Source: Bacillus sp. V5-8f | GTDB lineage: Bacteria > Bacillota > Bacilli > Bacillales > DSM-1321 | Assembly: GCF_002863565.1 (NCBI RefSeq) | Contig: NZ_PGUW01000001.1 | Coordinates: forward strand, 334,909 to 398,908 | Direction of reading: 5' to 3' | Length of the DNA stretch: 64,000 nt | Part shown: positions 24,752 through 33,050 of the stretch, piece after piece | How positions within the stretch are numbered: position 1 is the first letter of the stretch | How the letters are laid out: the number at the start of each line of letters is the position of its first letter | Program-made: the position numbers and the translations under genes | Notes under the pieces: generated by a model | What the model saw: the letters and a program-made list of their open reading frames with translations, nothing else | The model's database searches: none | Told to the model about the DNA's origin: nothing

Positions 24752-26170
24752 TTATTGTGGCTGTGCAACTGGTTGGTCAACTGCGGGAGCTGTCGGTTGT
24801 TCGACAGCAGGCAATATTTCAAAGTTTATTTCTTTGATAGAATTTGTTTGCTTTGAAAGCTTGTGTCTGGCTTCGACCCTGATGGTATATTTTCCAACGG
24901 TTGTCGGTGTCCAAGTGATTTGAGAACTGGACTTATTATATCCGTTTATTACTGTCCATGTTTTCCGATCGGTCGTTATGGAAAATTGAAATAAATTATC
25001 ACTATTTTGATTAGATACAGCAGTCAGTATTATGTCGGTATTCACAGGCTGTGGACCCTGTTTATTCGTCTTAACAGAATTTAGTACTGCAGGTTCATAA
25101 ATCGCATACGAAATGGTTTTTACAGAAGATGCTGTTTTCGCCCATTTGTGTTTTGCCTCTACCTTAATTGTGTATTGGCCTGGTTTAACAGGCTTCCAGT
25201 TGATCCATGTTGTCGGTGAATATTTTTTAATGGTTGACCATTTTTTTGTAGTTCCATCATAAACAGAGTATTGGAAATGGTTGTTTGCATTATGGTTGGA
25301 AGCCGCAGTGATCCGCACCGTAGTTCCCTTTGGCTGCGGTCCTGTCTTATCGCCAGTTACTGACTTTAATGTTGCCGGTTCATAAATATTATAGGTGACA
25401 ACTCTTTCATCATCCGCTTGTTTCTTTGAATTCTTGCTCTTTACTGAAAACTTGATTTTATAAGATCCTGGTTTCGCCGGTTTCCAGCTCGCAGTTTTAT
25501 TGGCTGAATAATCCCTGACCGTTGTCCATTTTGCACCGTCATAAATGGAGAATTTGTAAAGCGGCGAAGCACCTTGTGATACGCTTGTTGTTAAAGTAAC
25601 CGCAGTATTTTTCGGTTGTGGGCTGTTCTTGCTGACAGTTACTTTACTAATCTTGGTTTCTAGCACATAGCCATCTGAAGCAGCTATCTCCTCGAAGCTT
25701 TTTGTTGTATAAGTAATGATTACCATGGTATGTAATTTGACCTGATCATACAGCCAGCGAACATCATTATCATACATTCTGACGCAGCCTGAACTTGCAT
25801 AGGTTCCTATTGAACTAGGCTTATTATTACCATGTATGGCGTAAGTTGTCCCGTACGTTCCCCTTGCATTCAGGCCCAGCCATCTATCACCTAAAGGGTT
25901 ATTTGGATGGCCACCGGGAATTCCGCCGTTATAGTAAGGTCGATTTTTTATTTTTTTAACGATTGGAAACTTTCCTTCCGGAGTGTACGATCTTTCTCTG
26001 CCTGTTGCCACTTTAAAGGTTTTGACCAGCTTGCCATTATTAAAAAAGGCTAGTTGATTGGTCTTTTTATTGATGATAATTAACTGTCCGGTACTTGTTG
26101 CTTGTGCTTCCGGAATTGTAAAAAATATAAAACTAACCAAAATAATAAGTACTGCAGTGAATTTTTTCAT
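24752..26170 (-). CDS. Secreted YkuD L,D-transpeptidase with three C-terminal repeat domains
   Basis: A 472-residue exported protein. Residues 1-24 are a signal peptide ending TIPEAQA. Residues 28-155 form the YkuD domain with AIHGNNKPSSIG and the catalytic SSGCVRM (Cys near 130). Three repeats of about 90 residues follow, each with GPQPKGT-like, Y-S-x-Y-D-G and W-K-P-x-x-P-G-x-Y-x-I-K motifs (about 180-262, 268-355 and 358-448), resembling Y_Y_Y (triple-tyrosine) beta-sandwich domains. A Pro/Gln-rich tail ends it. It probably crosslinks peptidoglycan (3-3 bonds), perhaps on spores; the repeats may bind the wall. No transmembrane anchor or LPXTG is present. Confidence 0.87.
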   Translation of the reverse strand: MKKFTAVLIILVSFIFFTIPEAQATSTGQLIIINKKTNQLAFFNNGKLVKTFKVATGRERSYTPEGKFPIVKKIKNRPYYNGGIPGGHPNNPLGDRWLGLNARGTYGTTYAIHGNNKPSSIGTYASSGCVRMYDNDVRWLYDQVKLHTMVIITYTTKSFEEIAASDGYVLETKISKVTVSKNSPQPKNTAVTLTTSVSQGASPLYKFSIYDGAKWTTVRDYSANKTASWKPAKPGSYKIKFSVKSKNSKKQADDERVVTYNIYEPATLKSVTGDKTGPQPKGTTVRITAASNHNANNHFQYSVYDGTTKKWSTIKKYSPTTWINWKPVKPGQYTIKVEAKHKWAKTASSVKTISYAIYEPAVLNSVKTNKQGPQPVNTDIILTAVSNQNSDNLFQFSITTDRKTWTVINGYNKSSSQITWTPTTVGKYTIRVEARHKLSKQTNSIKEINFEILPAVEQPTAPAVDQPVAQPQ

Positions 26171-26324
26171 AGAAATCTCCCCAAACTTTGTATCTATTAT
26201 TACAATATCATTACAATAACATAAAAATATTGGGTATATTGTAAAAACATGGAGTTTTTCTATAAAAATAGTTCGACTTTTCTCAAAATAATAGATTCAA
26301 TTAGAATCAGCCTATATTTTAAAC

Positions 26325-26355
26325 AAAAAAAAATCCCCCCTGCATTTGCAGGAGA
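26325..26355 (-). terminator. Terminator of the decayed surface-protein gene
   Basis: CTCCTGCAAATGCAGGGGGG-type hairpin (8-bp stem) followed on the minus strand by a run of T, 24 bases after the frame ends. Confidence 0.75.
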
Positions 26356-26378
26356 GACACCTAATCCTTCAAAAAAGA

Positions 26379-26800
26379 TTATTTTTGAGATTCTGTCCTA
26401 TGCTCTGTAATGTAGTCAATCATAGCAGTAATTCCTTTCTTATCTTCAGCACTCATCAGTTGTTTCGGATAGTGCTTAATTCGGTCACTCAGCTTCTCAA
26501 GATTTTTATATACTATATCTTCCGAATCGTTTTGTTTCTTTTCAAGCGTGCGGCCGGCAGTTTGTAAATGGCCAATGATCGACTTCTTGATTCCTGCTAC
26601 TGCATCTGCAGCGAGTACCATCTTTTCCGTATTTTTCAGGGTTGCAGATTTCACGTTCACTTCAACTGCTTTGGTTTCAGACACGTTATGGACTTTGTCA
26701 ACAGCCCGGTATATGATCTTTCTGTTACCGTCTTGATTTATGGTGATTCCATCTGTATACCGTGTCCAGGTTGCACCGTTATCAACGGCTATACTCAATA
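26379..26800 (-). pseudogene. C-terminal remnant of a surface protein with OmpL47/Y_Y_Y-like repeat
   Basis: An open frame of about 139 codons lacks a proper start: it opens inside a beta-sandwich repeat (SIAVDNGATWTRYTDGITI, then YRAVDKVHNVSE), a repeat normally found in tandem in large cell-wall proteins. The rest is a charged helical tail with NTEKMVLAADAVAGIKKS and ends with KLSDRIKHYPKQLMSAEDKK, without a sorting signal. There is no Shine-Dalgarno before the ATG at 26798. It ends in its own terminator. With the 5'-nucleotidase remnant just upstream on the same strand, it probably came from one large secreted enzyme. Confidence 0.6.
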
Positions 26801-26880
26801 CGAGATACAGAATATTAATAGTTTGTAAATAACAGTAAAATAATCACATTCACCTAGCCGCAGATGAGGAAAAAGACTCA

Positions 26881-26931
26881 AAAAGGGTCAGTCCCCCACC
26901 GCTTTAATGCAGTGGGGGACTGACCCTTTTT
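26881..26931. repeat. Hairpin inside the decayed region (dispersed palindrome family)
   Basis: AAAAGGGTCAGTCCCCCACC pairs with the mirror half ending GGGGGACTGACCCTTTT, a stem of about 17 bp with a loop of about 10 bases and A/T runs on both sides. It sits between the two surface-protein remnants. Confidence 0.8.
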
Positions 26932-26936
26932 CATTA

Positions 26937-27250
26937 TTGAACTTTTTGTATACGTCCTTCAGACTTATATTCAAATGGTTTATTTGAAGATTTTACATAA
27001 TCAACGGTTGCATGCAGGTCTTCAGGGCCAACCTCTAGATCGGTTGAAAGCTCCCCAATTCCATACTTTGCATTTCCATACATGTAGTTATTTACAACAA
27101 CTGTATATTCCTTCGTTTTATCAATCTTGCTTCCATCCGGCAATAAAATGTCTACAACTTTACCGGTTTTAGCTGCGCTATCATAAGTGTACGTGTACTA
27201 TGAAGCCAGCAGCATGGAAATCGAGTACGCCTGCAGTAATTTGATTGTTT
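26937..27250 (-). pseudogene. C-terminal fragment of a secreted 5'-nucleotidase (UshA family)
   Basis: The frame reads VVDILLPDGSKIDKTKEYTV then VVNNYMYGNAKYGIGELS, the 5_nucleotid_C signature where the intact enzyme has YTVVVNNFM-GGGDNY. Upstream, YTYDSAAKTGK and then FHAAGF-like sequence continue in a shifted frame, and nothing further matches before 27250. The metallophosphatase domain is missing, so it is a dead remnant of a secreted or wall-anchored nucleotidase. Confidence 0.7.
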
Positions 27251-27308
27251 AAAACTTGTTCCAATCATATAAATTATATTAATATATTAAAAAATATGGT
27301 AAAGCAAT

Positions 27309-27338
27309 AAAAAAGAGAGGATTTTCATCCCCTCTTAA
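27309..27338 (-). terminator. Terminator of katE
   Basis: AGAGAGGA pairs with TCCCCTCT (one mismatch) around a TTTTCA loop, followed by a T-run on the minus strand, 12 bases after the stop. Confidence 0.85.
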
Positions 27339-27349
27339 AAAATAATATT

Positions 27350-29398
27350 TTATACAATTTGACGGTCCCAATGCCGATGGGTGGCAATCGCTTGAACAAA
27401 TGTTTGTATGAAATCCTGAATCTCTTCTCCTAACACTATACCTGGACTGCCTGCCATACCGCCCTTTTCCAAAAGATTCATTCCCATATGAGATGCTCCT
27501 ATTGGCTTAAAGTGCGAGAAAGCTTCTTTAATAAAGTACATTGTATGATTATCGAACTGTTTGCTTTCCCCGCTTCCCCCAACGACGTATAACGCATCAA
27601 ACAGGACCGGGTCAGCCGTCAAAAAGGTGTGGTCGATTGCAAGCTCAGTACCATCGGACCCAGTAACTGTCCCTAGCTTCTCACTGACCACTTCAGGCTG
27701 AATGCCCTCCGCTTGCAATCCTGTTAATATAGACATTACTTCTGCACTGTTAAATCCATTGTCTATAATTACACCGACTTTGCGTGTCATTGGAGTTTTC
27801 TTAGTGTTTTCCTGGCTCAGTGCAGGTGAAGATTTAGTTATATTTGAGCCTCCCGCTTGTGGAGGGGTAGCTCCAATTTGTACAGCAAAGGCAGCTGCCA
27901 GCTCTAAGTTAACATTTGCAAACATATCGACTATCTGTTGCCGGATTGATTGGTTCTTCACTTTTCCTAGTTCAAAACTGAATGCCTGGATTATATGTTC
28001 TTTTTCAACCTGGCTCATGCTGTTCCAAAACAAGGCGGCTTGCGAAAAATGGTCTTTAAAGCTTTCGCTTCGGCTGCGTACTTTTCGGCCTTCCACCTTT
28101 TCCTGGTAATGCACGTATCCTCCCTCTGCCTCGCTTGCAGGAGAAGGTGTATTACCAGCCAAAGAATTCTTATGATAACTTACCTGCCCTACATTAATGG
28201 TTTGGCGGCCATATCCATCACGTTGGTTGTTATGGAACGGGCACACAGGCCGGTTGATCGGCAGCTCATGGAAATTTGGACCGCCAAGTCGGATTAATTG
28301 GGTGTCTGTGTAGGAAAATAAGCGTCCCTGCAGCAGCGGATCATTTGAAAAATCAATTCCAGGCACAACATGGCCCGGGTGGAAGGCTACCTGTTCTGTT
28401 TCCGCAAACACATTATCTACATTGCGGTTCAACGTCATTTTTCCGATAATTTTTACCGGTATATCCTCTTCAGGCCATATTTTTGTAGGGTCAAGAATAT
28501 CAAAATCGAATTTAAATTCGTCTTCTTCTTTAAGCAGCTGGACCCCTAATTCGTATTCAGGGAAGTTCCCCATTTCAATCGATTCCCATAAATCACGGCG
28601 AAGGAAGTCAGGATCCTTTCCAGAAATTTTTTGCGCTTCATCCCATACAAGGGAATGGACACCCAGTACAGGCTTCCAGTGGAACTTCACAAAATGCGCT
28701 TTTCCTTGGTCGTTGACAAACCGGAATGTATGGACACCGAACCCTTCCATCATACGGAAGCTGCGGGGAATCGCCCTGTCCGATAAATGCCACATGATCA
28801 TATGGGCTGATTCCTGGTTGTTCGCTATGAAATCCCAAAATGTATCATGGGCGGATGCTGCCTGAGGCATTTCATTATGTGGTTCCGGTTTTACCGCATG
28901 AATTAAATCTGGAAATTTGATAGCATCTTGAATAAAAAACACCGGAATATTATTGCCGACTAAATCATAGTTTCCTTCTTCGGTGTAAAATTTTGTGGCA
29001 AAACCCCGGACATCCCGGACCGTCTCTGCAGATCCACGCGATCCAGCGACAGTGGAGAATCGCACAAAAACAGGCGTTTTCACTGATGGATCCTGTAAAA
29101 ATTTTGCTTTTGTATATTCTTTCATAGATTCATAGACTTGAAATTCGCCATGCGCCGCGAAACCTCGGGCATGCACAACCCGCTCGGGAATTCGCTCATG
29201 GTCAAAATGAGTCATTTTTTCCCGAAAGTGAAAATCCTCCATAAGTGTCGGGCCGCGTTCACCTGCTTTTAGGGAAAATTCATCCTCGGAAACCTTTAAG
29301 CCCTGATTGGTTGTCATTTTCTGTCCTGTATCATTGCTGCGAAACTGCTCTAGCTGTTGGTTCTTGCTATTTTCATTTACTCTTTGCTCTTTGCCCAT
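27350..29398 (-). CDS. katE: Large-subunit catalase with DJ-1-like C-terminal domain (KatE/HPII type)
   Basis: A 682-residue clade 2 catalase. The catalase core includes the distal His in RVVHARGFAAHGEF (about 74-87), RFSTVAGSRGSAE, the Asn of YDLVGNNIPVFFIQ and the heme-tyrosine segment GRLFSYTDTQLIRLG. Residues about 540-682 form a class I glutamine-amidotransferase/DJ-1-like flavodoxin fold (RKVGVIIDNGFNSAEV), found in HPII and B. subtilis KatE, a sigma-B general-stress catalase. It detoxifies hydrogen peroxide. The start ATG 29398 follows AAGGAGGAATAAGCGAA. A sigma-B-like promoter lies upstream. Confidence 0.95.
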   Translation of the reverse strand: MGKEQRVNENSKNQQLEQFRSNDTGQKMTTNQGLKVSEDEFSLKAGERGPTLMEDFHFREKMTHFDHERIPERVVHARGFAAHGEFQVYESMKEYTKAKFLQDPSVKTPVFVRFSTVAGSRGSAETVRDVRGFATKFYTEEGNYDLVGNNIPVFFIQDAIKFPDLIHAVKPEPHNEMPQAASAHDTFWDFIANNQESAHMIMWHLSDRAIPRSFRMMEGFGVHTFRFVNDQGKAHFVKFHWKPVLGVHSLVWDEAQKISGKDPDFLRRDLWESIEMGNFPEYELGVQLLKEEDEFKFDFDILDPTKIWPEEDIPVKIIGKMTLNRNVDNVFAETEQVAFHPGHVVPGIDFSNDPLLQGRLFSYTDTQLIRLGGPNFHELPINRPVCPFHNNQRDGYGRQTINVGQVSYHKNSLAGNTPSPASEAEGGYVHYQEKVEGRKVRSRSESFKDHFSQAALFWNSMSQVEKEHIIQAFSFELGKVKNQSIRQQIVDMFANVNLELAAAFAVQIGATPPQAGGSNITKSSPALSQENTKKTPMTRKVGVIIDNGFNSAEVMSILTGLQAEGIQPEVVSEKLGTVTGSDGTELAIDHTFLTADPVLFDALYVVGGSGESKQFDNHTMYFIKEAFSHFKPIGASHMGMNLLEKGGMAGSPGIVLGEEIQDFIQTFVQAIATHRHWDRQIV

Positions 29399-29443
29399 TT
29401 CGCTTATTCCTCCTTAAGGATATGTAAAACATTCCATTGTTTT

Positions 29444-29469
29444 GTACCCATGTCATAGCACAAACAAAC
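29444..29469 (-). promoter_or_regulatory. Candidate sigma-B promoter of katE
   Basis: On the minus strand GTTTGT (29469-29464), 14 bases, then GGGTAC (29449-29444) fits the sigma-B pattern GTTTAA-N12-15-GGGWAW. It lies about 45 bases before the start codon. The remaining gap to 29732 (334 bases in all) shows only AT-rich sequence with no other feature I can name. Confidence 0.65.
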
Positions 29470-29732
29470 ACTGCTTGTTTCATTTCCCCTCCAATCCAGG
29501 GGTTAACTTTGAAGGACCAAGGAATCGCGATGAATCTTTCGTTGCATTTCCTTTGTTAGTATCAACTCCTAAAAAGGTTTTCAGAAAGTTTTCACAGGAC
29601 TTTTGAACCATTTTTACCACTTCACCAAAAACTAATAAAACCTAAACAAACTCTTTATTTTCGTCTGTTACCGTATTGGTAGATAAACTTCGATGATTCC
29701 CATCCTTAAAAAACATTTAGGAGGACTCTCTT

Positions 29733-30105
29733 TTGGATATGATGAATCGGCGCAATTTTTTAAAGGTTGGCGGAATGGGCACAATGGCGTTGGCGTTAAG
29801 TGCTGCTTGACGGGGCTACGAACGCATTGGCGGCTTCAAATAACACCAAAAGCAGCCGGCCCACCTTCTCAACGGATGGACATACATTCTTTGTAAATAT
29901 ACAAAGTCCCGGACTTACCTTTGCGATTTGGGGGCCATTCGCCCGAAAGAATGCAGCCCTCCAAAGACAAATGGGCCATGCCGCCCCTCCGAAGTATTTT
30001 GCACCGCTTGTTTCCGACAAGCTGATTGCGTTTTCGAAAAAAACAGGGAATCTCCCAGCTAGAAGCAGCCGTTTATCACCGGCATGGGTTGCCAATTGTA
30101 TAATT
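29733..30105 (+). pseudogene. Frameshifted Tat-signal protein remnant
   Basis: TTG 29733 stands eight bases after GGAGG. Translation starts MDMMNRRNFLKVGGMGTMAL, a twin-arginine signal with RRNFLK, and stops at TGA 29808-29810. The +1 frame continues the signal (GATNALAASN, an AxA-type cleavage region) and a mature part with TFSTDGHTFFVNIQSPGLTF until about 30100, where the dispersed hairpin starts. The gene is broken by a frameshift and truncated. The parent enzyme is not recognisable from this short piece. Confidence 0.65.
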
Positions 30106-30165
30106 AAGGGGTCAGTCCCTCGGCACGCTACCGCGTTAAAGCTCCGGGGGACTGACCCCTTTTTC
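30106..30165. repeat. Hairpin separating two gene remnants (dispersed palindrome family)
   Basis: AAGGGGTCAGTCCC pairs with GGGACTGACCCCTT with a loop containing GCTACCGCG and flanking T-run on the plus strand. It lies exactly where the Tat-protein remnant ends and a transporter fragment begins on the other strand. Confidence 0.8.
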
Positions 30166-30195
30166 TCCATGATATAAGGGGAAATCAGGTTTCCA

Positions 30196-30273
30196 TCAAT
30201 TTGCTGCCAGCAGAACAATAATAAATATTATGATAATGCCATAACCGATCCGGAAATATTTTGTGTTCGGCAA
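30196..30273 (-). pseudogene. N-terminal fragment of an AI-2E/YueF-type transporter
   Basis: After AGAGGTGACCAA a TTG-started frame reads PNTKYFRIGYGIIIIFIIVL then LAAN and a TGA stop, 25 residues. This resembles the first transmembrane helix of AI-2E family transporters (FRIGYGIILLLLI pattern), with the rest missing. It is probably a truncated gene; the alternative is an unrelated small hydrophobic peptide. Confidence 0.4.
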
Positions 30274-30415
30274 TTGGTCACCTCTTTTTTAGAACGTTGT
30301 AGAAGGAAACGAACCTTCTTAACTCCTTCCCAGCAAAAATCATACCTACCAAACCAAAATCAGCGATATTAACACTTTTAGTAAGCAACCATTTAAATAT
30401 GGATTAAAAAAACAG

Positions 30416-30452
30416 AAAAAACCAACTAACGTGTGATGCGTAGTTAGTTGGT
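30416..30452 (-). terminator. Terminator of htpG
   Basis: ACCAACTAAC (30421-30430) pairs with GTTAGTTGGT (30443-30452), followed by a T-run on the minus strand, 37 bases after the stop. Confidence 0.85.
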
Positions 30453-30489
30453 TCGCAATCGAATCTTATACTTTTTTTGATAGAGAATA

Positions 30490-32370
30490 TTACACCATCA
30501 CTTTACAAATATCATTCGTAAACTCAACCGGATCGTTGATTGGCAGTCCTTCGATCAGAAGTGCCTGATTATATAGCAGGTTTGTATATAAATTCAATTT
30601 TTCTTTATCTTTTTCGAACGCATCTTTTAATGATTGGAAAACCTCATGATTTGTATTGATTTCCAGCACTTTTTCCGCTTCCACGTTTTGGTTATTCGGC
30701 ATTGCTCTCAGGATTTTTTCCATTTCAATCGTGACTTCTCCGTCAGTAGAAAAACAAACTGGATGGCTCCTTAAGCGTTTTGATGCTCTTACGTCCTTTA
30801 CCTTACCTGCTAAAGTCTCTTTCATGTATTCAAATAGTTCTTTGTTTTCACTGTCTGCCGAGTCCGTCTTATTTTCGCTTTCTTCTGCTTCAATACCTAA
30901 ATCAGCACTGGATACAGATTTAAATTCTTTCTCTTTGTAGGTCATCAGCATTTTGATGGCAAACTCATCGACCTCATCGGTGAAGTATAAAATCTCATAC
31001 CCTTTTTCCGAAACTAATTCAGTCTGAGGAAGCTTATCAATTCGTTCAATGGATTCTCCGGATGCATAATAGATATATTTTTGATCCTCCGGCATTCTTT
31101 CTATATATTCATCCATGGTTACCAACTTCTTCTCTTTGGAAGAATAGAACATCAGTAGGTCCTGCAATACATCTTTATTAGCCCCGAAATCATTATAAAC
31201 TCCAAATTTTAGCTGGCGCCCAAAGGATTTATAAAATTCTTCATACTTTTCTCTTTCATTTTTTAATAGGCTTTGCAGTTCACTTTTGATTTTTTTATTA
31301 ATGTTCTTCGCAATTAGCTTTAATTGGCGGTCGTGCTGTAGAATTTCTCTCGAAATGTTAAGGGATAAATCTTCGGAATCAACCATCCCTTTCACGAAAC
31401 TGAAATAGTCAGGAAGCAGGTCTGCGCATTTATCCATAATCAAAACGCCATTCGAATAGAGCTCAAGGCCCTTTTCATATTCCTTGGAATAATAGTCAAA
31501 AGGAATGTTCTCCGGAATAAATAAAATAGCATTATATCGTATCGTTCCATCAACGCTGATATGGATATGTTTAAGCGGCTTATCAAATCCGTAATGCTTT
31601 TCCTTATAAAAATTCTCATAGTCCAGAGGAGTCAGCTCGCTTTTATTCTTCCTCCAAATCGGAACCATGCTATTGATGATTTGTTCTTCCTGGTGGTCCT
31701 CGTATTCGTTTTCGCTGCCTTCCTTAAGCCTTCTTGATGTCACATCCATTTTGATCGGATAGCGGATAAAGTCAGAGTATTTTTTAATGATTGCTTTTAA
31801 CCGGTACTCTTCTAAATACTCATCATAATTTTCCTCTTCGGTATTTTCTTTGATTTTCAGAAAAATTTCTGTACCGACAGCATCTTTTTCAAATGGCTCA
31901 ATGGTATATCCATCTGTACCGGTAGATTCCCATTTATAAGCAGTCTCGCTTCCCAAAGCCTTAGTGATAACCGTGACCACATCAGCCACCATAAAAGCAG
32001 AGTAAAACCCGACACCAAATTGCCCGATGATATCATGCCCATCCTTCAGTTCATTTTCATTTTTAAATGCCAAAGAACCGCTTTTCGCAATGATGCCAAG
32101 ATTGTTTTCAAGCTCTTCTTTCGTCATTCCAATCCCGGTATCGGTGATGTTCAATGTCCTGTTTTCCTTATCAGCAGCCACTTTTATGTAATAACTATCT
32201 TTGTCAAAGCTTAAAGCCTCATCCGTTAATGCTTTGTAATAGATTTTATCAATCGCATCACTGGCATTGGAAATTAACTCCCTTAAAAAGATCTCTTTTT
32301 GAGAATAGATGGAGTTAATCATCATTTCCAAAAGCCGTTTGGATTCTGCTTGAAATTGCTTTTTATCCAT
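30490..32370 (-). CDS. htpG: Hsp90-type molecular chaperone HtpG
   Basis: A 626-residue HSP90 protein: N-terminal GHKL ATPase ([15 protein letters not shown], about 28-42; [26 protein letters not shown]), middle domain with the arginine-containing NISREILQ, and a C-terminal dimerisation region ending DICKVMV. It folds and protects proteins under heat stress. The start follows GGGAGGAGATTTTAT. A perfect CIRCE element and a sigma-A promoter lie about 75-140 bases upstream, so unlike the class III gene of B. subtilis it is predicted to be under HrcA control. Confidence 0.95.
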   Translation of the reverse strand: MDKKQFQAESKRLLEMMINSIYSQKEIFLRELISNASDAIDKIYYKALTDEALSFDKDSYYIKVAADKENRTLNITDTGIGMTKEELENNLGIIAKSGSLAFKNENELKDGHDIIGQFGVGFYSAFMVADVVTVITKALGSETAYKWESTGTDGYTIEPFEKDAVGTEIFLKIKENTEEENYDEYLEEYRLKAIIKKYSDFIRYPIKMDVTSRRLKEGSENEYEDHQEEQIINSMVPIWRKNKSELTPLDYENFYKEKHYGFDKPLKHIHISVDGTIRYNAILFIPENIPFDYYSKEYEKGLELYSNGVLIMDKCADLLPDYFSFVKGMVDSEDLSLNISREILQHDRQLKLIAKNINKKIKSELQSLLKNEREKYEEFYKSFGRQLKFGVYNDFGANKDVLQDLLMFYSSKEKKLVTMDEYIERMPEDQKYIYYASGESIERIDKLPQTELVSEKGYEILYFTDEVDEFAIKMLMTYKEKEFKSVSSADLGIEAEESENKTDSADSENKELFEYMKETLAGKVKDVRASKRLRSHPVCFSTDGEVTIEMEKILRAMPNNQNVEAEKVLEINTNHEVFQSLKDAFEKDKEKLNLYTNLLYNQALLIEGLPINDPVEFTNDICKVMV

Positions 32371-32444
32371 ATAAAATCTCCTCCCGTCAAAATTAAATGA
32401 AAATATACGAAGCGATTCTGCAATTCAATGTATGTTAAGTTTTT

Positions 32445-32471
32445 TTAGCACTCTAACGTCACGAGTGCTAA
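32445..32471 (-). promoter_or_regulatory. CIRCE element (HrcA operator) upstream of htpG
   Basis: TTAGCACTC-N9-GAGTGCTAA is a perfect match to the CIRCE inverted repeat, about 75 bases before the htpG start and immediately downstream of its promoter. Confidence 0.9.
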
Positions 32472-32479
32472 TCACTAAT

Positions 32480-32509
32480 TAAATAACATATATCGAAAGG
32501 ACGTGTCAA
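32480..32509 (-). promoter_or_regulatory. Sigma-A promoter of htpG
   Basis: TTGACA (32509-32504) and TATTTA (32485-32480) on the minus strand with an 18-base spacer, immediately before the CIRCE element. Confidence 0.7.
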
Positions 32510-32521
32510 TAGTAATATGGT

Positions 32522-32590
32522 GACCTTTATTCAAGGTTGAACATATGTTATAATTATAGTTACCTTAACTAACTATTACCCAAGGTAACT
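32522..32590 (+). promoter_or_regulatory. Operator-like ACCTT/AAGGT palindromes of the marR gene
   Basis: A first palindrome GACCTT-N5-AAGGTT (32522-32538) and a second, AGTTACCTT (32559-32567) with AAGGTAACT (32582-32590), flank the -10 TATAAT at 32549-32554. The second is at the predicted transcript start and is followed by T6, so in RNA it would also look like a weak terminator. Both are candidate sites for autorepression. Confidence 0.5.
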
Positions 32591-32593
32591 TTT

Positions 32594-33037
32594 TTGATTA
32601 AAAAAGAGGTGTTTCATATAAAGACGTTTCAAAAATTCTTTCATCAATTTCTAATGCTGTACCGGCCGTTTGAAAACAGGCTGAATATGGAACTAAGCAA
32701 GCATGATTTATACCGCGCACAATGGTCCATATTGTATTACTTAGCCAATTTCGGCTCGGCGACACTTGTAGAACTGTCCAATTATCTGAGTGTCGAGAAA
32801 CCTACGGTTACCAGAACGATTACCCGCTTGGAGGAGCTGGGATATGTGCAACATGTTCCAGGCAAAGACAGGCGAGAAAAAAGAATGGAGCTTACAGAGG
32901 TTGGAAAAAAAATCCATCAAGAAGTCCGTGTAACGATTGACGAGTTTGAACAGGACATTTTAAAAGGCATTTCTGAAGAGGAGCAGCTTGAGGCAATCCG
33001 AATCATGAAAGAAATCCGGAACAATATTCTAAAGTAA
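32594..33037 (+). CDS. MarR family transcriptional regulator
   Basis: A 147-residue winged-helix repressor with VELSNYLSVEKPTVTRTITR (about residues 57-76) as the DNA-binding helices and the wing GKDRREKRMELTEVGK. It is 14 bases before an MFS transporter gene and probably represses both. The start is unclear: TTG 32594 has only AAGG upstream, and AAAGAGGTG at 32602-32610 points to a start inside the frame near 32617 where the only codon is ATA. Dimers would sense a ligand the transporter exports (inference). Confidence 0.85.
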   Translation: MIKKEVFHIKTFQKFFHQFLMLYRPFENRLNMELSKHDLYRAQWSILYYLANFGSATLVELSNYLSVEKPTVTRTITRLEELGYVQHVPGKDRREKRMELTEVGKKIHQEVRVTIDEFEQDILKGISEEEQLEAIRIMKEIRNNILK

Positions 33038-33050
33038 GGAGATAAAAAAA

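Noticed and set aside
26379..26798. 139-codon frame as an intact cytoplasmic protein
   Set aside because: No ribosome-binding site at its ATG, and it starts inside a repeat of a secreted-protein type.
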